The notes: a model not told the origin generated them from the letters alone. Positions 25,601 through 33,581 are shown, numbered from the stretch's first letter. The stretch: DNA of 64,000 bases from Rhizobium sp. L1K21 (GCF_024055895.1 NZ_JAMXLE010000001.1:620001-684000); one strand, 5' to 3'. Translations and numbers: made by a program.

Positions 25601-27361
25601 CTACAGGGCTAAGCCTTGCCTCCTACCGGAACTCCAATCGACCCCGCCACTGCTACGCATCAACCCGGAGACCTCTTGCCCTAATTTCTTTTCGAGCGGC
25701 GGCGACCACGGCACGAGCTGGAAGCCGAGACCATTGTCGATCATGGCAAAGCGACCAGAGGACAACGTTAGCCTTTGGCGGTAGGTGCCGGTGAGGTGCT
25801 CACCCGTCGCGGATTTCACATGGGGCAATCCGGTTTCATCGGCGAGTTTTGCGGCTGCGGTGTCCAACTCGCGACGTCGCAACGTGTTGAGCAGGTCGCG
25901 CTGCAGAATGATGCGCTGTCCTTGCCGTTGCGCGAACCCTTCATCAGCGAGGTGTTCCGCGCGTTCCTTCAACGCTTCGTTGACCTCACCACCGAACCCG
26001 CCCGTCGAGAGCGGCATGGGAGCGCGTTCGACCAGCCGGTGATCGAGCCAGGTGGCGCCGTGCGCAACGATTTGACCATTGAGATCGAGATCCGACCGTA
26101 GAGCCAGCACGAGAGTGGGTCGTCGGTTCTCGGTCCCGCGGAACCTCCGCACTTCGACGATGCCGCCGAGGGGCGGCGCGTGCTCGAAGGCCTCGATGCC
26201 CCGGAGGCGGACATGATGGGCGCGACCGTCGGTGCCATCGATCACGGCATAGGCCTCGCCAGTCAACTCGTCATGCAGGCCGCGATCCACGAGCCGGCCG
26301 ATAATCGGTGATCCTTCTTCTCCGGTCTCGATCGCGAAGTCACTGATGCCCCGGTCCTGGCCACGCTCAACAAAGGCGCGGTGCATGGTCTTGATGATAT
26401 CGCCACGCGTGCCAAGATCGCGCAGCTTGCGTTCGGCCTCGAGGCCGACCATCCATTCGCTGGGACCGGCGGGGGCGGCGAGGCCCATCTTCTCCAGATG
26501 TTGCAGGCGGCCGATCATCAACCGGCGAGGTTCGCTGTCGCTCAAGTCACCAGCATCCAGGCGGAGATCGATATGCCCCGTATCGTCGGCGGCAAAACGG
26601 ATTTCGCGGTCGAGGCTCGTCCAGCGCTCAGCGGTGATCTCCTTTTCGAGCGTTGCGCGGATTTCGTGTTCCTGCTTCGGGCCGAGTTCCAGCGAGACCA
26701 GTTCCTCACCGCGCGAGCGCAGACCACGGCTGATATAGTCGCGGGAGATGACGAGATCGACGCCGGTTTGGTCGACGCCGCGGACCAGCAAATGGACATG
26801 TGGATTGTCGGTGTTCCAATGATTGACGGCGATCCAGTCGAGTCTCGTGCCGAGATCGGATTCCATCTGCCGAGCGAGATCGCGTGTGAACGCCTTCATA
26901 TCCGGCATGTCTGCGGCGTCCTCGGGTGAGACGATGAAGCGGAAATGATGCCGGTCGTCCTCGCAGCGTTCGGCGAAAGCGCGGTCGTTAGCGTTATCGC
27001 TCGCCGCATCGAACATGACACCGCGCTCGCCATCGCGCGTGACGCCCTCGCGTTTCAGATAGGCGACATGGGCGGTGAGAGGCGCGGAGCGAAAAGCGCG
27101 GCCCTTGTGACGGACGACGCGGGCCTTGACGACGACGCGCCTGGATGGGCTGAACAGACGAGCGCGGGCGAAGCGCGTGCGGCCTCGGCCGAAGCTCGAT
27201 CGGCCGTATCCAGAACTGCGGCCACCGCCTCCCGAGCTTGAGACATGCCCGGACTTCTTGGCGGCACGGATCACCTGGTTGATGAAGCTCTTCTGGCGCG
27301 GAACCCGTTTGTCAATGATGCGGCCGGGGCGGATACGGAAGTCGCGGTCGTCGCTGCTCAT
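25601..27361 (-). CDS. Relaxase (DUF3363 type, RlxS-like)
   Basis: A 586-residue relaxase that should nick oriT and pilot the strand into the recipient. After a basic glycine/arginine-rich N-terminal region comes the nuclease domain. The metal-binding motif is NHWNTDNPHVHLLVRG (HxH), preceded by HHFRFIVSPEDA. The second half is the DUF3363 domain typical of relaxases in rhizobial ICEs and Tn4371-like elements. It lies at the 3' end of the repA-parA-traF gene cluster, but the 250-bp gap before it holds a strong nested palindrome (27459-27512) suggesting oriT. Apparently full length. Confidence 0.92.
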   Translation of the reverse strand: MSSDDRDFRIRPGRIIDKRVPRQKSFINQVIRAAKKSGHVSSSGGGGRSSGYGRSSFGRGRTRFARARLFSPSRRVVVKARVVRHKGRAFRSAPLTAHVAYLKREGVTRDGERGVMFDAASDNANDRAFAERCEDDRHHFRFIVSPEDAADMPDMKAFTRDLARQMESDLGTRLDWIAVNHWNTDNPHVHLLVRGVDQTGVDLVISRDYISRGLRSRGEELVSLELGPKQEHEIRATLEKEITAERWTSLDREIRFAADDTGHIDLRLDAGDLSDSEPRRLMIGRLQHLEKMGLAAPAGPSEWMVGLEAERKLRDLGTRGDIIKTMHRAFVERGQDRGISDFAIETGEEGSPIIGRLVDRGLHDELTGEAYAVIDGTDGRAHHVRLRGIEAFEHAPPLGGIVEVRRFRGTENRRPTLVLALRSDLDLNGQIVAHGATWLDHRLVERAPMPLSTGGFGGEVNEALKERAEHLADEGFAQRQGQRIILQRDLLNTLRRRELDTAAAKLADETGLPHVKSATGEHLTGTYRQRLTLSSGRFAMIDNGLGFQLVPWSPPLEKKLGQEVSGLMRSSGGVDWSSGRRQGLAL

Positions 27362-27458
27362 CGCGTTCCTTCCTCATACCGGAATCTAGCCGCGGTGCCG
27401 CAAACAGCTTTGAAATCACATGACAATTCATTGGCGGCGGCACGCGGCCCGACCGACC

Positions 27459-27515
27459 GGCACGCCGGAACCCATGTCATTTCAATGACTTGTGGTTCGA
27501 GCGGCGTGCGCCTTT
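27459..27515. other. Candidate oriT (nested palindrome)
   Basis: Just upstream of the relaxase gene three inverted pairs nest inside each other. GCACGCCG (27460-27467) pairs with CGGCGTGC (27502-27509), GAACC (27468-27472) with GGTTC (27494-27498), and GTCAT (27476-27480) with ATGAC (27485-27489), with a 4-base loop TTCA. The sequence right after the outer arm, GTGCGCC followed by TTTT, loosely recalls the TGCG/CC nick core of IncQ-type origins. A T-run follows on the plus strand, so a terminator is the competing reading, but no plus-strand gene ends here. Confidence 0.55.
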
Positions 27516-27611
27516 TATCTCGCCGTCCCTTGGTCGTGTCTTTCCTATTAGTATGCATTTCCACCGTCTTTTTGCGGAGGCTCGCTTCTCTTCGCCATGA
27601 TACACTTGAAG

Positions 27612-28400
27612 TCATTGGCGAGCGCTCGCTTGCGATGAAGTGACGAATAGCCCGCTATCGCGAGGTTTGAGACCCACGTCGCTGCTGTCAGCCTGTGGTT
27701 CTGGCCTGGTCTTAGGCTGCACAGAAGATGTCAGCGGAACAGCTGCCGTACCGTCTTCGGCTTGCGCGGCGAAGAGCGGCGAATTTGTCCAGTCGCTGCG
27801 ACTGATCTGCATCGGGATTGCTGCGAGGGAAGTGGCGGAGGCATCGACATAGGGCGCAAGAACCGCAACATAGTTGCGCGTTTCGAGAGGCAACGGACGG
27901 CCTCCGACGAGATACTCTTCGTAGCGTGTAGGGCCGGCGTTGTAGGCGGCCAGGCATCCCGGCGATCCGTATTTTTCGTGGAGTTCGTGCAGATAGGCTG
28001 CGCCCGCGAGGATGTTGTCGCGCGGATCAAATGGATCGTTGCCGAGGCGATATCTGGCGCTCAGCTCGATCCAGGTGTCGGGCATGATCTGCATCAGACC
28101 CATCGCGCCCTTTGGTGAGATCGCACGCACGATCCCATCGCTTTCGGCCATCATGAGCGCATAGAGCAAACGCTTGGAAAGTCCGAAGCGATGCGACGCT
28201 TCAGTGACATATGTGTCATATGGATCTGTCACCGACCGTGTCTTTGCTGTCGCGGGCTGCGCAATAACCCGTTCCGGGAAAACGGGCAGAATAATGCTGA
28301 AGGCCAGCAAACCGGTAAGGAGGCGGAGATACGGGTGAGGGGGAGGGGGAGGGGGAGGGAACCTCTCCCTTGCAGGCGTGATTTGTCCTATATCCATCAT
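27612..28400 (-). CDS. Lytic transglycosylase of the transfer cluster (VirB1-like)
   Basis: A 262-residue periplasmic muramidase-like enzyme that opens peptidoglycan for the mating channel. A proline run (about residues 16-22) and a hydrophobic signal (LRLLTGLLAFSIILPVF) precede the SLT domain: catalytic Glu in ALMMAESDG, then SPKGAMGLMQIMPDTW, NILAGAAYLHEL and LAAYNAGP. The C-terminal tail is low complexity. Its ATG overlaps the traF stop, so it is coupled to it. Confidence 0.93.
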   Translation of the reverse strand: MMDIGQITPARERFPPPPPPPHPYLRLLTGLLAFSIILPVFPERVIAQPATAKTRSVTDPYDTYVTEASHRFGLSKRLLYALMMAESDGIVRAISPKGAMGLMQIMPDTWIELSARYRLGNDPFDPRDNILAGAAYLHELHEKYGSPGCLAAYNAGPTRYEEYLVGGRPLPLETRNYVAVLAPYVDASATSLAAIPMQISRSDWTNSPLFAAQAEDGTAAVPLTSSVQPKTRPEPQADSSDVGLKPRDSGLFVTSSQASARQ

Positions 28401-29002
28401 CGTTCGGTGTCATTCTGGGTGGTGGGAATAGAATTGGAGTTACCAGAGCGATGTGCTCGCGCAGCCGAAGCCCGCCATTCAAATTGGCCGGTTCCCGTTT
28501 CTTCGGTGAGCAAGGGGACTACACGACCGATGATCGTGCTTTGCGGTAGTGGCCCGAAATACCGACCATCCAAACTGTCGGGATGCCGCCAATTGAGAAG
28601 AAAGATATCGCCATCGCCGATGCGTCTGCATCCCTCCCAGGCGGGCAGGGCCCGGCCAAGCCGATCCCGCTCTTGCGCTTCCGCCATTTCAATCCCATCG
28701 ACGGTTATTTGGAGACCATGACGGCAGACCGACTGTGGTGGCAACGCAACGACGCGCTTGATCAGCGGCACACCGAGAGGAAGATAGCCGCGCTGATCGA
28801 GCATGCGGGCGAGGGGTTCCGGCGGCATGACGGCAACGAAATCCGAAACCGCAAGGTGTCCCGCCCGTTGCACTGAATAGAGGCCGATCGGCGCGCTGGC
28901 TGAAGCGTTCCAAATCAGCTTCGGCGCTGCCGGAACGAATGTCGGGGCCCCAACCGCAAGCGCACCAAGTGTGCTGACTAGTATGTAACCAAGCCGGGTC
29001 AT
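28397..29002 (-). CDS. traF: TraF, S26-family conjugative signal peptidase
   Basis: A 201-residue membrane peptidase of the TraF/S26 family, which matures or cyclises the TrbC pilin. After one N-terminal membrane segment (ILVSTLGALAVGAPTF), the catalytic serine lies in NASASAPIGLY and the catalytic lysine in PLIKRVVALP; the C-terminal box is DGRYFGPLPQSTIIGRVVPL. The start at 29002 (MTRLGYILV) is preferred over an in-frame ATG at 29101, which lies in the overlapping upstream gene. It overlaps the DUF2840 gene by 4 bp. Confidence 0.93.
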   Translation of the reverse strand: MTRLGYILVSTLGALAVGAPTFVPAAPKLIWNASASAPIGLYSVQRAGHLAVSDFVAVMPPEPLARMLDQRGYLPLGVPLIKRVVALPPQSVCRHGLQITVDGIEMAEAQERDRLGRALPAWEGCRRIGDGDIFLLNWRHPDSLDGRYFGPLPQSTIIGRVVPLLTEETGTGQFEWRASAARAHRSGNSNSIPTTQNDTER

Positions 29003-29511
29003 TGTTGCGACCTTTGTCGCAGCCGCCAGGCGTGATGCTGAGCCCGGCTGTAGCCGCGCGGCTCGTGTCCAACGATCAGGCGGCTGTGGACGTGGCGCCA
29101 ATAGTCTGGCGCGGCGTCAGCGGGATCGATGCCGAGTGCTTCAATCGCGTCGATTGTTTGAAGGACGCGCTCGACCTTTGGCCAACCGGTGATCTTGAGC
29201 AGGATATCACCACCGGGGCGCACGAAAGGAAGGGTCTGATATGGCGCGCCCGGTTCGACCGCGCTGACAATATCGATGCGTGAGATGATGGTGCCATAGT
29301 CGTTCGCCGCCCAGCGGACGAACGCGAAGATGCTTCCGGGCGCGAAGCCCACCACCCGCCGCTTACGGTCGAGAACTTGTTCTTCGGCAACATTACCGAA
29401 GCGAATCCAATGTTCGATGCGCTTTTCGATCCATGTGAGTTCGACGCGCGTCATATGGTCGACACGATCTTCTTTGACGCCTGGCCTGGGCGGCACTGAA
29501 CTGCCTGTCAT
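28999..29511 (-). CDS. DUF2840 protein
   Basis: A 170-residue protein of the DUF2840 family, always found between parA and traF in elements of this type; its function is unknown. Conserved points seen here are VELTWIEKRIEHWIRFG, SIFAFVRWAANDYGT and FVRPGGDILLKITGWPKVERVL. The start at 29511 (MTGSSVPPRPG) overlaps the stop of the RHH gene (ATGA); the much longer reading to 29877 is an artefact through that gene and parA. Confidence 0.88.
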   Translation of the reverse strand: MTGSSVPPRPGVKEDRVDHMTRVELTWIEKRIEHWIRFGNVAEEQVLDRKRRVVGFAPGSIFAFVRWAANDYGTIISRIDIVSAVEPGAPYQTLPFVRPGGDILLKITGWPKVERVLQTIDAIEALGIDPADAAPDYWRHVHSRLIVGHEPRGYSRAQHHAWRLRQRSQQ

Positions 29512-29753
29512 GGCTGATCTCCTGTGATTTCCGGGAATTCCCGTGCGAGTAAATCGCGCAGCATGTCGGCGACCGTGACGCCGCGTTCGAAAGCCGCGAT
29601 CTTGATGCGTCCGCGCAATTCGGGGGTGATGTCGATGGTCAGCCGCGCGGTATAGTCCGGGCGTTTCGCTTCGGACCGATTTGCCGATTTGATCCAGCCC
29701 TCGGGATCGCTCGGGCGTGCCGCGAAACCGCGCCTGGTGGAGTGATCCGTCAT
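29508..29753 (-). CDS. Ribbon-helix-helix protein, ParA partner
   Basis: An 81-residue basic protein with an RHH-like domain (ARLTIDITPELRGRIKIAAFERGVTVADMLRDLL). Small RHH proteins directly downstream of parA usually bind the centromere-like site and stimulate ParA, so this is likely the partition partner of the element. It overlaps parA and DUF2840 by 4 bp on each side, so the set is translated as a unit. Confidence 0.82.
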   Translation of the reverse strand: MTDHSTRRGFAARPSDPEGWIKSANRSEAKRPDYTARLTIDITPELRGRIKIAAFERGVTVADMLRDLLAREFPEITGDQP

Positions 29754-30388
29754 GGTATGAGCTCCCGAATTTCGGCAGCCAACGTGGCGATCTCATTGGC
29801 CGCTTGGCTGTCCCCGTCGATCTCGAAGGCGAGCCGACCGATCTGCGCGGCAGTTGCGTAGACGACGCGCTGTCCAATGGTTGTGCGCATTGCCGGCGGA
29901 TCCTGATCGCTCAAGGCTTGCGATGTTTCGCGGGCAATGATCGTGCGCGTGGCACAGCGATTGAGAACGAAGCGCACGATGAGCTGTGGTCGAAAGATGC
30001 GGGCTTCCTCGATCAGACGCAGGATTTCCGCTGAAGCCCAGCCGTCGAAGGGTGACGGTTGTACCGGGATGAGGACGAGATCGGCGGAAAGCAGAGCCGA
30101 GCGCATAAGCCCGGCCACACGGGGCGGTCCATCGATGACGATATGATCTACAGTTCGGGCAAGTTCCGGTACCTCTCGATGGAGCGTATCGCGCGCAAGA
30201 CCGATCGTGCCGAAACGACGGGGCAGATCTTCCCGGGCGCGTTGCTCCGACCAGTCGAGAGCCGAACCTTGAGGATCGGCATCCACGAGGGTGACACGGT
30301 CACCGCGTCGCGCCCATTCGCCGGCGAGATGGAGGGCAAGCGTAGTCTTGCCAACGCCGCCCTTCTGATTGAGGAGCGCGACGATCAT
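29750..30388 (-). CDS. parA: ParA-family partition ATPase
   Basis: A 212-residue Walker-type partition ATPase. The deviant Walker A is LNQKGGVGKTTLALHLAG at residues 5-22, followed by LVDADPQGSALDW and VIDGPPR. This short ParA lacks an HTH, as usual for ICE-borne copies that stabilise the excised circular form. It overlaps repA (ATGA) upstream and the RHH gene downstream. Confidence 0.94.
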   Translation of the reverse strand: MIVALLNQKGGVGKTTLALHLAGEWARRGDRVTLVDADPQGSALDWSEQRAREDLPRRFGTIGLARDTLHREVPELARTVDHIVIDGPPRVAGLMRSALLSADLVLIPVQPSPFDGWASAEILRLIEEARIFRPQLIVRFVLNRCATRTIIARETSQALSDQDPPAMRTTIGQRVVYATAAQIGRLAFEIDGDSQAANEIATLAAEIRELIP

Positions 30389-31497
30389 GACGCATCTCCG
30401 CGATTTTGCGCACTCGGAGTGTCGTCAGCAGGTTCCGGGACGTCGTTCTGATCCGGGTTTTCCCCAAAACGGTCGCCTCTTAAAAAGTTAGATTCTTTGT
30501 TAGAGTCTAAGTTAAGAGAGCGATTACCCCTGTGATTGTCAGCATTTAACCTTGGTTCGGGTTCCCGATAGCACGAGGTGCCGGTTCCCGATGGCACGAT
30601 AGTTTGGGTTCCCGATAGCACGACGGCGTCCACAGCTTGTCCACAGGTCGTCCGTTCGAAGGCGAGCAACGTGCGGCGCGCGTCAAATTCGAGGAAAAGA
30701 CGATAGCCCGGCAGTGGTTGCCGCTTGACCGTGGTTCTGAGTTCAAAGGCAAAGCGCTTGAAGGGTGAGAGGCTGCCGGACTTGAGATAGAGATGGCGGA
30801 AATCGAAGCGCCAGCCACCGGGCTGCTTGCCGCCATGCTTGCGCACGATCCGGTAAAGCCAGCGATCAAGTCCACCCGTCAGTCGGAAATACGCCCTGTC
30901 GATCGTGAGGATGAGCGCGTCATCCAGAACGGCCCTGTAGAACCAGTCCGGCACGATAAGCTCTATGCCTTCGGGAATGCCTCGGTTATCGCTGCGTTCC
31001 GTCCACTCATTGATCCAGGAAAAGCGATGCATCCGTGATGATGATCTGTCTCCAGGGCCGGATCGTGCACGTGGATTGCGCGGAGGTTGGCGCAATGTCG
31101 TTGCAACCGTGGTCGATTGCAGGCGATCGAGCGCTGCCTTGAGGCGCTGATAGTCGCGTGCGCTGGTGCCGCGCCCGATGAAGGTCAGGATCTGATAGGG
31201 CGTTGCTGCCATGAGACGGGAGGTGCGAAGCCCACTGTCCCTGGCTTCGACGATCTGGCTTGCCGCCCAGATGAGGATGTCGGCGTCCCAGATCGTCGCC
31301 ATGCCATGTTCTGGCACCGCCTCGACCCTGATGGCCACCGGACCGGACCGATAATCGATCGGCGTGGTGCGTGGTGATTTCGACAGGCTGAAAAACGGAT
31401 AAGCCATGAGGTCCTGTGCATCACGGGGGGCAAAGTCGCTGGGGAGTGCCAGAAACAATTCGAGCTGCTGCCGCTCTGATTTGGATGATCGCGTCAT
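30385..31497 (-). CDS. repA: RepA-like replication initiator
   Basis: A 370-residue replication initiator A family protein. Family features are LFLALPSDFAPRDAQDLMAYPFFSLSK at the start, DYRSGPVAIRVEA, IWDADILIWAASQI, and the C-terminal half with the WLYRIVRKHGGKQPGGW and FDARRTLLAFERTTCG segments. It would allow limited plasmid-like replication of the excised element. The last 60 residues are variable and polar. It lies 9 bp after the AlpA-type HTH gene and is coupled to parA. Confidence 0.92.
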   Translation of the reverse strand: MTRSSKSERQQLELFLALPSDFAPRDAQDLMAYPFFSLSKSPRTTPIDYRSGPVAIRVEAVPEHGMATIWDADILIWAASQIVEARDSGLRTSRLMAATPYQILTFIGRGTSARDYQRLKAALDRLQSTTVATTLRQPPRNPRARSGPGDRSSSRMHRFSWINEWTERSDNRGIPEGIELIVPDWFYRAVLDDALILTIDRAYFRLTGGLDRWLYRIVRKHGGKQPGGWRFDFRHLYLKSGSLSPFKRFAFELRTTVKRQPLPGYRLFLEFDARRTLLAFERTTCGQAVDAVVLSGTQTIVPSGTGTSCYREPEPRLNADNHRGNRSLNLDSNKESNFLRGDRFGENPDQNDVPEPADDTPSAQNRGDAS

Positions 31498-31506
31498 GCT
31501 GATGGA

Positions 31507-31782
31507 TCAGCGGCCGTTTGAGCTTGAAGGCCGATTGGCATGTGGCTTGGCGGGCAGGATGGTGCCGACGCCCGGATCGGAGGTCGATATCTTGGCGCCA
31601 CGATTTGCCCAGGCCTGCAGGTCTTCGACAGAATAGACGACCCGACCGCCGAGTTTGCGATAGGCAGGGCCTGTTCCGTAGGTCCGGTGTTTTTCCAGGG
31701 TGCGCCCGGAAAGACCAAGAAAGCGCGCGGCTTCGGGGGTTCTGAGAAAGCGTGGCGGCAAGCCGGGTTGCGTCGCGGACAT
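31507..31782 (-). CDS. AlpA/MerR-type HTH protein, possible excisionase
   Basis: A 91-residue protein with an excisionase-type winged HTH (RFLRTPEAARFLGLSGRTLEKHR, then GPAYRKLGGRVVYSVEDLQAWANRG). It is first in the gene order repA-parA-RHH-DUF2840-traF, the place where rhizobial ICEs carry the excisionase gene rdfS. It may thus be the directionality factor; equally it could be only a transcription factor for the operon. The start at 31782 is chosen over 31833 because MSATQPG is the first methionine next to the conserved domain. Confidence 0.85.
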   Translation of the reverse strand: MSATQPGLPPRFLRTPEAARFLGLSGRTLEKHRTYGTGPAYRKLGGRVVYSVEDLQAWANRGAKISTSDPGVGTILPAKPHANRPSSSNGR

Positions 31783-31908
31783 GATCGTGCCTCCGTGATT
31801 AACTTGGAGACCGCCGGATATCGGCGGCTTCATGCGAGCACGATGGAGAAGAAAGGCCGGCGAGGGGGAGTGCGAAGAATTGACGGCGCTTTCGCACCCT
31901 GTTTGAAG

Positions 31909-32472
31909 TCAGAACGTGGATCGACTTTGAAACAGAAGTTCACGATAGCCGCCGGCGACAAGTTTCCGGCCTTCGCGGAACCGGCGCATGACTGTATCGC
32001 GCTCGGGCATGGTCTTCCATTGCGCGGCTGTGACAATGCCGGTGTTGAACATGACCTCCGCGATCTTTCGATAGGAGGCGCCAGCGCCGTGACCGTCGAG
32101 AACCTGGAGCATTTGCCGGAGATTGCGTGTGCGATAGGGGGTTATTCGAGGATCTGGCAGCGCTCGTCGTTTCCAATAAGCTGCGGCGAAACGATGAATC
32201 GTATCGGTACGGAGCTGCATCGAATGGTTGAAAGGCGTGATGGCGACCACGGGACCGTCTGGGGGCGTGCTTTCCAGAAACAGGGCAGGGAAGCGCTGTC
32301 CCGCTAACTGGATATCGAGATAATGCCCTTCGGGCGCTTCGCGCGTTGCCTGCTCTTGCAGAACAATAGCGGGATTATTAGGGGATGCGAGGACCGGCGA
32401 TTGCGACGTCAGGATGAGCATTCCAGGATCGGATTGCGGTGTGAAGAAGATATCCGTGTCGATCGAGCGCAT
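31909..32472 (-). CDS. DUF2285 protein, second half of an FseA-like activator
   Basis: A 187-residue open frame carrying a DUF2285 domain (LQVLDGHGAGASYRKIAEVMFN, TMPERDTVMRRFREGRKLVAGGYRELL). Its first methionine (32472) lies inside the preceding DUF6499 gene, in a different frame, and has no good ribosome binding site. Homologous regions in rhizobial ICEs are read as one protein by a +1 ribosomal frameshift (msi172-msi171 giving FseA, the excision activator, in ICEMlSym of Mesorhizobium strain R7A). The same is proposed here: shifting +1 at 32489-32491 would give a 254-residue fusion. Confidence 0.85.
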   Translation of the reverse strand: MRSIDTDIFFTPQSDPGMLILTSQSPVLASPNNPAIVLQEQATREAPEGHYLDIQLAGQRFPALFLESTPPDGPVVAITPFNHSMQLRTDTIHRFAAAYWKRRALPDPRITPYRTRNLRQMLQVLDGHGAGASYRKIAEVMFNTGIVTAAQWKTMPERDTVMRRFREGRKLVAGGYRELLFQSRSTF

Positions 32473-32674
32473 GTTCGGGCAAACCGGGAAATCGAAGCCC
32501 CCACTGTTCGCTCAAGTCGTCGCTGGCGGTTTCGCGCTTCTGCTCCGGAATTTTATCGTAGTCTTTTTGATAGTCGGGATTCCGGCGTAGAAATTCCCAT
32601 GCCAATTGAGCAGGGTCGAGTTGCTCGACGTAATCATAAGCTTTTGAGTGCCGCCAATTGGAATGGTCCGCCAT
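32378..32674 (-). CDS. DUF6499 protein, first half of an FseA-like activator
   Basis: A 98-residue frame whose first 62 residues form a conserved domain (WRHSKAYDYVEQLDPAQLAWEFLRRNPDY, SEQWGLRFP), as found at the N-terminus of larger regulators. The remainder (LPEHALDRHGYLLHTAIRSW) looks like out-of-frame translation, since the neighbouring frame continues the family sequence with FPVCPNMRSIDTDIFFTP. The stop at 32378 therefore probably matters only for non-shifted product. It starts after a 115-bp gap from the QseM-like gene. Confidence 0.82.
   Translation of the reverse strand: MADHSNWRHSKAYDYVEQLDPAQLAWEFLRRNPDYQKDYDKIPEQKRETASDDLSEQWGLRFPGLPEHALDRHGYLLHTAIRSWNAHPDVAIAGPRIP
32486..32494 (-). 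promoter_or_regulatory. Candidate +1 ribosomal frameshift site
   Basis: Read 5' to 3' on the minus strand the codons are CGA TTT CCC. The Phe tRNA on TTT can slip one base forward onto TTC (same anticodon, better pairing), which moves ribosomes from the DUF6499 frame into the DUF2285 frame. Protein similarity changes frame exactly at this point (WGLR before, FPVCPN after). Frame arithmetic fits a +1 shift, not -1. Confidence 0.6.
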
Positions 32675-32789
32675 GGATATGCCTCCACCTAAAGCTCAAG
32701 AGTGCTCCGGGCGGAATTGATCGCGTTCTGATTGCATCTTGGCTAGTCCCCGTTTAGGCAAGGCGTGTTGTCTAAAACGCATCACGGAA

Positions 32790-33053
32790 CTAATGCGCGC
32801 TTCCGTTCATGAGATCGCGGTATCCCCGCTCGGTCATCCAACGTGCCCGGGCGAGGTGGGAGGAATGGATACGTGACGCCCGCTCGCCATCCTCATCCGG
32901 GTCGATCCCGAAAATGATCTGCACCGCTTCCTTCCAATCCGCACCATCAGCGTCCGCGTCGAGGAGCCGCAGATAGGTCTTCAACTGGGACCGGTCATAA
33001 TCCGTAACCCGATCCTCGGCGGGTGGTTCGTCAAGATAATCCCGGTTGGCCAT
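32790..33053 (-). CDS. Short DUF2285 protein, QseM-like antiactivator
   Basis: An 87-residue protein made almost wholly of a DUF2285 domain (QLKTYLRLLDADADGADWKEAVQIIFGIDP, then SHLARARWMTERGYRDLMNG). In ICEMlSymR7A a protein of this size and domain, QseM, binds and blocks the FseA activator and TraR, and is divergent from the small XRE gene qseC. The same order is present here: the XRE gene lies 242 bp away in the opposite direction. The start at 33053 (MANRDYLDE) is favoured over the longer reading to 33134. Confidence 0.8.
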   Translation of the reverse strand: MANRDYLDEPPAEDRVTDYDRSQLKTYLRLLDADADGADWKEAVQIIFGIDPDEDGERASRIHSSHLARARWMTERGYRDLMNGSAH

Positions 33054-33295
33054 ATATCGTCCCGTTGCGGCGGATCTTAAAATCCCACCTATTCCATTAA
33101 CACAATTTGAACACATTTGCACAAGGTCCGGCAATCCGTTACCTACGAGAAGCCGAAAGTGCTGGAAAACGAACTTTTAAACCTTGCCGGGAATGCAGAT
33201 CACAATTGGCCCCATAACGTCAAAAACAAACAAAGTTGCGAATTACATACTATAGTTGATAAACTTAAAGTGTGTAAATCGCAATCTTCCTGCGC
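33054..33295. promoter_or_regulatory. Divergent control region between QseM-like and QseC-like genes
   Basis: A 242-bp AT-rich intergenic region. It contains the 8-bp palindrome ACTATAGT at 33249-33256, about 40 bp before the XRE start codon, inside AT-rich sequence suited to a promoter. In related ICEs the XRE protein binds operators in this spot and sets a bistable switch between the two divergent genes. No gene was recognised here. Confidence 0.45.
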
Positions 33296-33514
33296 ATGGA
33301 TATGCGCAAACTGGTCGGTCGGAACTTCGCCCGCCTTCGTCGGGAAAAAGGCCTGACGCAGGAAGAAGTCGAAGCGCGTTCCGGATTCAGCCAGCAATAT
33401 CTCAGTAGTCTGGAGCGCGGTCGCAGGAATCCAACCGTTATCACTCTTTACGAGCTGGCCCAGGCTCTTGGCGTCGATCATGTCAAATTAGTCGAACCGG
33501 ACGAGCAGTCTTAA
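33296..33514 (+). CDS. Small XRE-family regulator, QseC-like
   Basis: A 72-residue one-domain DNA-binding protein of the Cro/C1 (XRE) class: LVGRNFARLRREKGLTQEEVEARSG, FSQQYLSSLERGRRNPTVITLYELAQALG. It is the only plus-strand gene in this stretch of the element and is divergent from the QseM-like gene, as qseC is in ICEMlSymR7A. It should repress the antiactivator gene and control its own. A second ATG lies at 33302. Confidence 0.87.
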   Translation: MDMRKLVGRNFARLRREKGLTQEEVEARSGFSQQYLSSLERGRRNPTVITLYELAQALGVDHVKLVEPDEQS

Positions 33515-33581
33515 GTGCTCGTGAAGAGGTACATAAGGTAATGGTCCGCCCGGGCTAGCCGGGCGGAGGTCTTCAATCGGA

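Noticed and set aside
28407-28421. GTGTCATTCTGGGTG, 15 bases also found at 59196-59210
   Set aside because: The first copy is inside the end of traF coding sequence (or its overlap with the next gene), so a shared attachment site is unlikely; probably chance.
29512-29877. Longer start for the DUF2840 protein
   Set aside because: The extra 122 residues run antiparallel in frame through the RHH and parA genes, are arginine-rich and lack family similarity.
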